Source of the DNA: Asparagopsis taxiformis
Lineage: Eukaryota; Rhodophyta; Florideophyceae; Bonnemaisoniales; Bonnemaisoniaceae
Direction of reading: 5' to 3'
NCBI GenBank assembly: GCA_030407315.1
Contig: JALQPE010002808.1
Span: 58,337 to 122,336, forward strand
Length of the DNA stretch: 64,000 nt
Shown: one piece after another, positions 53,546 to 63,046 of the stretch
How positions within the stretch are numbered: the first letter of the stretch is position 1
Layout: each line of letters starts with the position of its first letter
Translations under genes and position numbers: made by a program
The notes under the pieces: model-generated
Seen by the model: only the letters and a program-made list of their open reading frames with translations
The model's database searches: none
What the model was told of the DNA's origin: nothing

Positions 53546-54378
53546 TATGCCCTGGTTGGCGACAGCGGAGGCAAAGCCCTTTCTTCATGCATTGTTCTCT
53601 TTCTTCTTTGGTTAACTTTTTGATTTGAATGTTTCCAAGTTCCATGGGGACGGGCCTTGAGGAATTTCCTTCTGGTTTACGGCCATAGTCCTTATTTTTT
53701 GAAATACCCCGTTGGGTCCAAGGCGGCGGTGAGCAGCTTCAACGCGTTCAGCGTCACGCATTGCCTCGGCAAGGTCACGATAATCTTTGGTACAAAGTTC
53801 TTTCCAGATATATTGCTTTAAACCCCTGGTATATCGGTCAATTTGTTCTGCCATACTTATAGTTGGGATGTCAAGGAGAATTCTTTGGAAATCATCGTTG
53901 AATGATGATACGTCGCGTACCTGTCTCCAGCGAGCCAATTTATCGCGAGCTACCTTTTCTTTGTTAAGCGTTTCAAAACGAGAGATAATAGCCTTTCTTA
54001 AGCAGTTCCATGTTTTATTTCGCTTCCATCATCGGTTTTTTGATAAACAATCCACCACTCATGAGCAGCTCCAGATAAATAGCTAACAGCTAGCTGGAGT
54101 GAGTCGTCGTCGGTAGCGTTGGCCAGGTAGTTGTCCATGTGCGTAGCCCAGCTTGTGATCGATCCTCTGCCAGAGAACTTTTCAGGTTGGTGTTTCTTTG
54201 GTTTAGGATTGTCTGATGTTTTAATACTCTGGAGCTCTTCCCTTATACGATCATACGATGCAGCGGCATCGTTTAGGGAGTTCTGTTGGTTATTGATCTG
54301 GGAGTTGGCTGCCTGGAGTTGAGTTTGTAGATCCTGGACAACCTGGGCAAGGTTTTCAATGGTGATGGGATTACTCAT
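53433..54378 (-). pseudogene. gag: Gypsy Gag, split by three frame changes
   Basis: Gag begins M-S-N-P-I-T-I at 54378 with a coiled-coil-like Gln-rich start, followed by capsid sequence (W-W-I-V-Y). It continues in a second frame (N-K-E-K-V-A-R-D-K-L-A-R-W-R-Q, to 53612) and a third with the zinc knuckle [14 protein letters not shown] (CX2CX4HX4C) near 53560. Shifts are one base each: in an A4 run near 54010, next to a C4 run near 53650, and at the junction with pol near 53540, where a +1 shift could be programmed. Mutations or base-call errors fit the first two. Confidence 0.85.
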
Positions 54379-54423
54379 TTTTTTGTTTTGAGGAAGAGAG
54401 AGAGTGTGTGTGTTTACTACGTT

Positions 54424-55341
54424 CTAATGGTTCACTCCAAGTCCTACGCGCTCACGATGCTTAGCACTCTTGATGTGACGAGTATAGTCTTCGATAGAGA
54501 CGAAGGAACGATCACACGGGCGACAGTTTAATTCGACTTGATGGTTTCGAACTCGGCGCTTGTGCTTTTCGGAATCGATGTGGGCTAGAAATTGAGCCCT
54601 GGTCTTGGCTGATTTTCGGCAAAGTGTGCAGTCGAAACTTCTTGTGGGAGTCTTTGGTTTAGGGTTCCTCTTGGCTTCTTTGTATGTTGCGGTTCGGAGA
54701 AGATGCTGCGAGGAACGGTCGTCGATTGGCAACAAGGTGCGCTGCGGAGGGATAGTGGTCGAAGCAGAGGCGCGATGTGAGCTAGGAGTTGCTCTGGGGG
54801 CCGGTATGTTTTGTCGGGAGACCGTCTTTCCGAGAATACGATGAGTATTGCCGACCTTCTTGGGCGTGTTCGGAGCGTCCGACTTGGGTGCCACCGTGAA
54901 TCGAGGGAAAGCAGCCCGGGGCGGTTGAGCACGAGGGGCGGGTCGAAGACGTGGGGTAGGAAGAATGGTCTTCTTCGTGATCGGAGGGCGAATGGCGAGG
55001 CGAAGGGTCACTCTCGGCACGAAGGCGGGGAGAACCGCTTTAGGCTTGGCGATAGCAGGAGGTAAAGGGCGGAAGTCGTCGTCAAGGTCGATGACGGTCG
55101 GCGGCGGAGCGGGCGGAGTATCGACGGTGGGGGTCTGTGGGGTGGTGTCGGCTCTAAGGGCGACGATCCCAAACGGCGGAGTCTGCGGGGGCCGAGTGAG
55201 GGGGGAACTCGGGAATGCGGCACTATCGTCGGAGCGGTATTCCGACGGGGAGTCTGGGGTTCTGTGGGAAAAAGATCGTGGTCCGGCCACTGTCCAACAG
55301 GAAAAATCCTCAAGATGGTTAGTCAAGTCGTAGTCAGTCAC
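54424..55341 (-). CDS. Gypsy ORF1: pre-gag protein with two U1-type C2H2 zinc fingers
   Basis: 305 residues between the PBS leader (90 nt) and gag (45 nt downstream). Residues 20-215 are Pro/Ala/Arg/Thr-rich and apparently disordered. The C-terminus has two zinc fingers, both CX2CX12HX5H (C-T-L-C...H-I-D-S-E-K-H and C-R-P-C...H-I-K-S-A-K-H), the U1-C/matrin spacing typical of RNA or dsRNA binding, separated by a basic linker. Uninterrupted, although the neighbouring gag is not. The order suggests translation from the same transcript, with gag reached by leaky scanning or reinitiation through a CA/CT-repeat leader (54379-54423). Function unknown; RNA packaging, nuclear targeting or host-silencing interference are guesses. 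Confidence 0.75.
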   Translation of the reverse strand: MTDYDLTNHLEDFSCWTVAGPRSFSHRTPDSPSEYRSDDSAAFPSSPLTRPPQTPPFGIVALRADTTPQTPTVDTPPAPPPTVIDLDDDFRPLPPAIAKPKAVLPAFVPRVTLRLAIRPPITKKTILPTPRLRPAPRAQPPRAAFPRFTVAPKSDAPNTPKKVGNTHRILGKTVSRQNIPAPRATPSSHRASASTTIPPQRTLLPIDDRSSQHLLRTATYKEAKRNPKPKTPTRSFDCTLCRKSAKTRAQFLAHIDSEKHKRRVRNHQVELNCRPCDRSFVSIEDYTRHIKSAKHRERVGLGVNH

Positions 55342-55416
55342 ACAACAGCGTAGACTCGATAGGAGAACTAGACTGCTGTGTGAAGCCAGAGATGGAGAAG
55401 TGGCGGGAACTTACTT

Positions 55417-55428
55417 GCGATGCTACCA
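55417..55428 (-). promoter_or_regulatory. Primer binding site of the gypsy element
   Basis: Sense TGGTAGCATCGC begins 3 nt after the 5' LTR. It would pair with a tRNA 3' end ...GCTACCA, as in initiator Met tRNAs; identity not proven. Confidence 0.5.
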
Positions 55429-55431
55429 AGC

Positions 55432-56267
55432 TGTGGGGGTTAAGGCACAACTTGGGAGAAGATGTTCCGGTCGAAGGTACCTCCGAATCCCTGAGGTGGG
55501 GAGCGGAGGGTAGTTTATATAGACTAGGAGGTAGCTCTAGGAGGGGTAAAATGAAGGGTAACTACGAGGAGCTACGAGGAGTAGGCATCGGGAGATCAAC
55601 CAATAGGAGAGGAGAATGGGAGATATTGTTGGTGGTGGCGGATCTGGAAACGGTCATAAGGAGAGTGTGACAGGGAGGGCCACGTGTAAGAGTCCAGCAA
55701 TGTAACACGTGTAAGAGTCCAGCAATGTAACACGTGTAAGAGTCCAGCAATGTAACACGTGTAAGAGTCCAGCAATGTTCGGCAGGAACCCCTGACACGT
55801 GGAAACCTGGAGCCGGGCGCGACCGGGCCCCGCAGGGCGGCTTACAGTGTAAGCTTACATTTCTTACATGTAAGCTTACAGTTGAAATTTCATTGAAAAA
55901 ACGAGGTTTCCGTCAGTTACAGTTGTAAGTTACCTGTCATACGGGCGTATGTGTGTAAGTAACCCTGTAAGTGGGGCGAAAGTGGCTGAAAAAGCCATGT
56001 AATCTTGTAAGTAACCGTGTCAGTCACATGACAGGTGTTGTAAGTCTATCATAACATGTAAGTAGCCTGCTCAAGTGTCTCCTAGGTGGTGTAAGGTATG
56101 TGGAAAGCTGTAAGTAGCCTCGTAGGAGTGGTTACTGTAAGCTTCCCTTGTAGTTGGGAGCTTTGGTCTCTGTGGAATGGTACTATCTTATTGGTTGGTC
56201 GGGGTATGGTGTTATAAGAACAGGAATCTAGTGTTTACCATGAGGTCTAGAGGGCTGATCCCTGACA
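55432..56267 (-). repeat. 5' LTR of the gypsy element
   Basis: 836 bp, essentially identical to 48595-49430. It drives the minus-strand transcript. Its outer end lies 16 bp before the gag ATG of element C. Confidence 0.93.
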
Positions 56268-56283
56268 GCGAGGGTGTAGAGAA

Positions 56284-57786
56284 ATGTCTGCTCCGCAAGG
56301 GATGATACAGGCCCTTGTTGCGCCGAGACTAAAAAGCATAAGGACCGAGGATTGTTGTTCGCTTCCAGGAGGAATACGAGGAATATCGACGGCATGCGCT
56401 ATAATGGCAGGAGGGTGCAGGACGATACAACCCAGTTCGGACCCTGGCTACAAGGCCTGTGTCTCTACTGATCTGCTACTTTCAATGGTAACACTCTCGA
56501 TGTTCCCGGGAGTAACGAGCTTTGAACAACTCACAGATGATCACGTCCGCGAATGGGTACTCTCCAAATCGAGACGCGAGACGGCCGGCACTGCCGAGAG
56601 CGTCAAGCAGGTGTTGCGGAAAGTTACTTTTCGCCCAGATACCACAGACCCTGAGGGATCCGTACTACAATTCTTCGCAGAAGTTACGTCCTCCCTGAGA
56701 GGGGAACGAGTGGGGCATGTACTATCTGAAGCTTCGGAAACGATCATACAGCAGTTAATAGAGAAGATAGAGCCAAAAGACCGTAAGGGAAGAGATACGC
56801 GATGCGCGCAAGTACTGGGCTACGGACTCGAAAGCAGAAATGTCGTTTTTCGTCACAGAGGTTACGAAAGTATCTGTCGAATACGCGAGGTTTGCAAAGA
56901 GAGAGAGAAGCCAGCGGCGCGTGGAGGACATCCGCGATCGGAACCCGATATCCGAAGGGGAAGGAGAGAATCTTCGTATACTCGTAGGCCCTTTATTGAG
57001 AAAATGCCCGACGAGCAGCCACCGAAGCACCCAGCGAAACTCGAGAGTGGAGGCCCAAGCGGATCTAAGCGAAAAATTGGAGGGAGGCGTTTTCCTCTTT
57101 GGCGCGACAAGTGTCTAAACCCTTCTTGTAATGAAGTACACCCGGTGGCCGAATGTAAGTCGGACCCCAGAAGACCAAAAAAAGAAGCTCCTGGAAGAAT
57201 ACCGCATGCAGAAACGGAGGAGGGTGAACACTGTGAAGACACCCAGTCGGGTGATGCGAGGTACAAGGTCACGATCAACGACTGTGTATCGGAGATAGCA
57301 CTAGGCGACAGTGGTTCTGACATAAGTGCTATTCCCAGAAGAGTGATGGAAGCAATGCAGGAAGCGGGCACGACATGCAATAAGACCCGTTTCGCGCAGA
57401 CTAAGCAACTACAGATTGCCGTAAAGTCCAAGAAAAAAATTCCCTTTAAGGCATCTATGCAGGTAAGGGTAGACGTCTTGCGTGTAGCACTTGCTTGCGG
57501 GCCGCTACACCTCAGGAATGTTGACTTCTGGTTGATAAACCAGGACATGGACGAAATAATTCTTGGACGTCCCCTGCTGAGGTGTATCGGATTTGATCTC
57601 GATCTCCACCTGGAGAAAGTGCGTGAAGACGTCTGTGTTTTCGGAAGTGGACGCGGACGTCCAGTCTCTCTAGTACGGGTCCTAGTCGGCCCCGAGATTA
57701 CTAGAACAAATGAACGTCCGCGTCCAAAAAAAAAAAAATTTGGATGCGGACGTCCACTTTCTCTAGTACATATGGCGGAATACTAG
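56284..57786 (+). pseudogene. Element C Gag-protease ORF (retroelement relic)
   Basis: An open frame of 500 codons. The ATG at 56284 lies 11 bp after the target duplication, so the gypsy element inserted in the leader just before it. Gag-like residues 60-180 are followed by a basic region. Around 56820-57110 a second frame (F-F-V-T-E-V-T-K-V-S-V-E-Y-A-R-F-A-K-R) looks more Gag-like, so compensating frame shifts are likely. A zinc-knuckle-like C-x4-C-x3-H-x4-C (C-L-N-P-S-C-N-E-V-H-P-V-A-E-C) is at about 57113-57157 and an aspartic protease (L-G-D-S-G-S-D-I-S-A-I, then E-I-I-L-G-R-P-L-L) at about 57300-57590. No RT or integrase follows, so it is truncated; the last 60 codons run into tandem repeats and an A13 run. 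Confidence 0.65.
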
Positions 57787-57841
57787 GGCCCGACATCCGC
57801 TTTCTCTAGTACATATGGCGTAATACTAGGGCCCGACATCC
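57749..57841. repeat. 43-bp tandem repeat
   Basis: Two copies (57749-57791, 57792-57834) plus a 7-base start of a third. Each has GAC(G/A)TCC...CTCTAGTACATATGGCG. A diverged earlier copy lies near 57655-57700. It ends the element C homology. Confidence 0.85.
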
Positions 57842-57966
57842 AGTATACAATATATCAGCGAAAACCGGGAGGGAAGAAATTACAGCGGATGGTAAATTCA
57901 GGGCCCATATCGGACCGTATTTTATTCTCTCATTTACGAAACTGCTGGTATACAATACGTCTCTCT

Positions 57967-58131
57967 AGAATAGGAAATACATATCTGGTCAGAATAGGAA
58001 ATAAATACCCGGTTAGAATAGGAAATACGTATCCAGCCAGAATACGGAATACATATCCAGCCAGAATACGAAATACGTATCCCAGTCAGAATACGGAATA
58101 TGTATCCAGCCAGAATACAAAATACCTGTCA
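57967..58131. repeat. Minisatellite, about 24-bp unit x 7
   Basis: Unit AGAATA(G/C)GGAATAC(A/G)TATCC... with drift between copies. The open frame across it (N-T-Y-P-A-R-I-R repeated) is a by-product of the 24-bp period, which is a multiple of three. Confidence 0.85.
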
Positions 58132-59540
58132 GCATATCGTCGATCACCCATCTCCCTTACTATCACGTTCTCCCTACCATCCGAACGCCATGCACCACCA
58201 TTCGCACATACTTCAAGAACCCTCACGACCTTGATTACAAAAAATCCGCTCCTTCCCAATACCATCCCCGCTTTCCTCGACACCACCCCGGCCCATTAAA
58301 TCATCAAGACATCAAACACGAACATGGTCAGCAAAATCTTACACCACTTGAAACCCACTCTCACTTCTATCGTATGCCCGAAAATATACACATACCAGAA
58401 ACACCTCACAGCTTCATTCCCCATCTTCCTAGATCCCTTCTTCACTCTCCTTGAGTCCTGCCGTTCCTGCTTCACCACTCCTGCATCACATACAGAACAT
58501 CAACCCCAACAGTCAGATTCAAAAGCAACGCTTACCACGACAGATATCCTAGAAACTTCCTTACTTACCCGCTCATCCATCCTACACAAAATACAAACCA
58601 TGATCCAAAAACCTTGCAATGAATAATCAAAGTCAGCATTCCATATCTTCGCAAAACAAGTCTTGGTGCTCAGTGAAACTTACCTTCTGTCATCAACATT
58701 CCTGTATCATCTACACAACATCGGAATCAACCACAACAGTCAGACTCAAAACAACCTTCCCTCGCAGCATACTTTCAAAAGTTCACGTACCTCTCTTCCA
58801 TCCTCCGCTCAATACACACCATGAGTCAACAGGCTTCCAAGGAAAAATATCGCATCAACGGAAATAGTCAGACTCAAAACCCACGCTTCCCTCAATGCAT
58901 ACCCTCAAGATTCGCGCACGTACCTTCGTCCATCCTCTACACTAAACAAAGCAAAGGCGGTCAAAGAATCTCAGTCGGTGAGGGGCGGAGTGGAGCCTGC
59001 GGCGTCGACCGACAGCTTTCAGCGTCCGCTTAAGTCTTGCTGTGCATACTCGAAATCATCGCCGGCAGTGAGATTGAGTATGGCCCAAGCCATGGTCTCT
59101 GAATCCCCGAACAATGAGATCCGGATCGAGAACAACGAATATAAACATAAATCATATATATGAGAATCCATTGCTTTCCTTACATGATCCGTGGCATATC
59201 CGCTGTAAAGCACATTCAGATTCCACGAAGTTCGGAAATAAAAAAGTTCATTATTACAAATGAATTAATTGAAAATTCATCTCCCAGGGCGGTCGTTCGT
59301 CCTTCCATGCACACGTTACCAGCACGCAATGTGATGTAACAGTTGGAAATGATTGAACTCTCGGTTAATTCCACCGTTGGGATGTCAGCTGGAGTGAGCA
59401 CAAAACTACTACCCACAAAACTACGAACGAAACACGTTACATTCCAAGTCTCGAAAGCACCACAAAAATAAAAATTGGTCGCATCTGGACGGCACAGTCT
59501 CCCCTGTTCAGCTCGCAATCCTCCCTTTTGCGTCAAAACT
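58132..59540. other. No gene recognised
   Basis: AC-rich DNA with short open frames on both strands but no domain, repeat or codon pattern I can support. Unit-like similarity (CAGACTCAAA, TCCATCCTC) at 58510-58940 hints at old internal duplication. Confidence 0.4.
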
Positions 59541-59544
59541 CGAC

Positions 59545-62370
59545 ATGGAATGCAAGTATGAAGGGTGCTTCTACTACTGCGTAGATGCTTATGCGCTCGC
59601 GCTGCATGAGCGAACGTGTCGCTACCGTTTCAACCCCTCTCCCCAACATTTCAACAACGCTCGTGTCCCTGCCGTCACCCATGGGCCTGCTCGAAACGGC
59701 GACCATGATTCCCCGCAACCCAGCTCCCCAGACCCAGAATCTGGTCGTGCTTCCTCCAGCGACTCACCTGTGACGCTCCACTGCCACCAACCTCAACCCC
59801 CTCCCGCGCAGACCTCCTCGTGCAATCCCTCGCCGCCAGTCTCACAACCCTGGAGTACAAGGCCGGCGCTGGCCGCGTGAGCGAAGTCATCCACCATCCT
59901 ACAAGACCCCGCATTCTCCCTAGAAAAGTTCAACAGCGCCGTTCGCACCGTAGAAGAATGTCGCCACGTACCGCTTCCATGGTCGAAACACATTTCCGCA
60001 CCGAAGGTTACAAGAGCCACATCATTCCAGACAAAACTGGTAAGTACTCGCACAGCTGTACCTCCGCGACCCAGTCGACATGCTCCGCAGGCAGTAGCAC
60101 TGCTAACGACCAAAATACTCTGTTCCACCCCTCCCACAGACCGCCCCAGACGGCACCGCAATATTTTCTCATCCCCTACACACAGAATTCGCGAAACGCT
60201 GCACCAGGTTACTAGACAGCGCGTGCAGCTCTCGGAAGATCCACAGGTCGTATGGGCAGAGGAAACTGATCCCACACCTTCCTCCTTTGCCGGCCTCCTC
60301 CAAGTGTACTCCGACAAGAGCAGCACAAGCCTCAAGAGCTCCGCAATCGTCGCATACACCATACACGTCACACTGCTCACTTCTCCGCCCCCCTCCGTCG
60401 CCACGCATCCGTACCGGCCTCACCATCGTCGGGTATCTTCCGTACATTGCTAACCCTTCGTCCAACGCCTTGTTGCTAGTCGCGCTCGCAAAATTGATAT
60501 TCTTCATAAAGCACTCGAAAAAGTGTTTTCGTCCCTATCCACCGGTTCTCTTCCGGGTTCCCCTGCACAGACTCCACTGCAACTGCCCGCCAATGCTTTC
60601 CCATCCTAGCCAATTATTGCTGCGACTTTCCAAAGGCCAAAGAGCTGTCATGCACTCGCAACAGCACTACCACCACACATCCCTGCCACCGCTGCTACAT
60701 CCCCGCCACTCAACTTGAATCCACCGCGCCACACCAGCCCGCTCCCTCGATGATACACGCTCTGCACGCCAAGAGAGCGCTCAGGAGCATACAACTGCTC
60801 CGCTCGAAGCTCTCTCCCTCCTCGAACAACACTCTGTCCTCGAATCGACCGCTTTTTACCCACCAACAGTCCCCTAGACCCCTACAACATTTTTCTCCTT
60901 CGAGCCTCTGCACATCTCCACCTCGGCATCTCAAAGCTCATCAAACAGTGCATTGTCCCCGCCTCAGCTCCCCAGACCTCACCACCACCACTGCCTCCAT
61001 TCCGGGACACCTTGCACCTTCAAGAAGGTGAAAAAATCCATCCTCGCCGGCTCAAACAGCATTCGTCCGCTATCAAACGCGACTACTACATCACCGGTCT
61101 TCATGTCGACTTCTCCAAGGGTGAGAAGGGCACCAATTTGAACGGCCTCTTCACGGAGGACGGCATACGCGCATGCTCGCAGCCAAAGACTATCACCATG
61201 TCGACATGGTGTTCCCTTTCATCGCAGCATTCATTGACACATGCTGTGACGAAGTAGATACAGCCCCCTCACTTCCATCTGCACGCAATACTCTGACCTC
61301 GTCGCATGGGTCATGAAACGCGGTCGCATCAAGCACTGGACTGCCGCCGAACTCGAAAGCCTCCAGAACTCCATTTCCTATTTCAAACAATCAATGCTCT
61401 CCACCCTCGGCCCATTCCACACCACGGGTCTGAAAACTTTCAAGTTCCATCTTCTAGGCCATCTTCCCGTGACTTGCAGAGATATGGCGCCCTGGAACAC
61501 ATTGATGCAGGCCCCTACGAACACTCGCATCTTCTGTTCAAACAGAGTTATAGGAAAACCTCTCGAAAGTGCTCCACAGCCATGGAAGAGACTATTCGCC
61601 ACATGGAATTCTCCTTGGCCACTCGAACTGGTCACACTCCATCGAACACATTGGGAAACCCACGGATGATATCTCCCACAGACGGTGCAGTACTCGTTCG
61701 CGACGGATTCACCGTTGCACTGCACGACTTTGCCTCCCTGCTGCCCGATGCAACCCTCCTCGTTGCAGATATCGGACGGAACAGCCCGATCCTGCCACTC
61801 TTTTGCCTCTGCACAACTCCTCGTTCCCGTCTGCCACCATAACGCTATTACCAGCACTCGGTGACACAGTGCACAAGCGTTCCTCACCCTCGCTAGACTC
61901 GCGCCACGGCAGAAAGGCCCTCCACATACATGACATGGACATTTCCGTCACCGTGGTAAAGACCGCCTACGTCATGGGAGGGTACGTCCCAGATGCCGAC
62001 GACTTTGACCCGCACAGTGGCATGCTTCGCCCCCACAAACGTGTCGAGGCACAAGCAGCAGCGCGTCTTTGCAAACTTCATCATTCGGCCCCGCAAAGAG
62101 ATCGCAGTACTCCTTGTCGTCATCTCCGGAACAGCCGATGACTACAGAACCATATGGGTAGGGCGCGTCCTGGCACTGGTACGCCTGCAGTCTCCAAACC
62201 TGTTTCAACCTGTAGAACTCGCTTTCGTTCAGTATTGACCTGCTTTGCCCCAAAACCGCTGTGGAAAAATCACTTGGGTGCATTGTTTCAAGTGGTCCAC
62301 ATTGTGGTACAATTTATTCGGTCGACGGCGCACGCTCGTAACGACTGCGTCTGGCTGAGTCCGCATGCAT
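59545..62370 (+). pseudogene. KDZ-superfamily (Plavaka-like) transposase relic
   Basis: Fragments in changing frames on the + strand form one transposase: an N-terminal Cys/His finger (M-E-C-K-Y-E-G-C...H-E-R-T-C) at 59545, Y-L-R-D-P-V-D-M-L-R-R near 60060, Y-S-D-K-S-S...G-Y-L-P-Y near 60310-60450 (catalytic-core type), K-F-H-L-L-G-H-L near 61440, G-A-L-E-H-I-D-A-G-P-Y-E-H near 61490, a C-terminal T-A-M-E-E-T-I near 61580, and V-E-L-A-F-V-Q-Y near 62210. Such motifs are typical of Kyakuja-Dileera-Zisupton transposases. At least six frame breaks, so it is inactive. Terminal inverted repeats were not identified. Confidence 0.5.
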
Positions 62371-62417
62371 CCGCGAATTAGTTGTAAAGCGAGCGTACGC
62401 GTAGCGATCCGATTACG

Positions 62418-63046
62418 TGTCACGGCGCGCCTGAGCGAGCGCGTGCGCCGCGAACGAACCCGCGAGCTTGCGCCACGTGTAGCGCCTTTTGCGAATTTCC
62501 CTTTATTTCCCCTTTTTGGGTTTTTTATGACGAAAGTCTTTTTTCCCAAATATTTCCCTTTTTTTTGCGTGCGAGCGAGCGGCCGCCGGCCGGCTGCGCA
62601 AGGACAACCTGTCCTATATTTAGCTACTAATGGTTGTTCTGCTTCGCACCTTACCAATAAACAGCCAGCATCTTCGCAGCTACGAGTTAAGCGTTTAGCG
62701 AATCGCGAGGACCGGTTGCGTTGAAACGTTGCGAGCGGGTTGCTCACGATCGCCGACGTTCGCGTGCGCGCTGCGCATAAACCGATCGTCGAACCGCGTC
62801 GCACCGCGATAGCGCGCGTTGCGTCGCACGCCATTAGGCCAGGGATTTACGACCCCTGTGTGGATCGCGTTGTGCTCGAGTTTACTCGGTGATCTCGCCC
62901 TGAGATCACGGCTTGCGCCGGCCCGCGAATCCCGTGTTGCGATCGTCCCTACGCGTTCCGCCGTTGTACCACCCGTTCGCCAGCGCGACCGAGCGACGCG
63001 CGAACGCAAGTTCAACCAGCGCGTTACGGTTCACCTCGCCCTGACA
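62418..63046 (+). repeat. Candidate LTR in CpG-rich DNA
   Basis: A block of 629 bp running TGTCACGG...CTGACA, containing a TATATT (62615-62620) followed 36 bp later by AATAAA (62656-62661), a U3-R order expected of an LTR. Very rich in CG/GCGC compared with the rest of the window. The mate LTR would lie beyond the right edge. Confidence 0.4.

Larger units (their letters stand above)
48595..56267 (-). mobile_element. Ty3/gypsy chromodomain LTR retrotransposon (full length)
   Basis: 7,673 bp with 836-bp LTRs at both ends (one mismatch noticed: ACTCC against ACCCC near 48952/55789), TG...CA termini and a 5-bp GCGAG target duplication (48590-48594, 56268-56272). Sense order: LTR, PBS, ORF1 (zinc fingers), gag, pol (PR-RT-RNaseH-IN-chromodomain), ORF-X, PPT, LTR. 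Near-identical LTRs mean a recent insertion. Confidence 0.96.

Noticed and set aside
57889..58299. Repeat protein of 136 aa at 57.9 kb
   Set aside because: The periodic residues come from the 24-bp minisatellite; no start context, domain or codon bias supports a gene.
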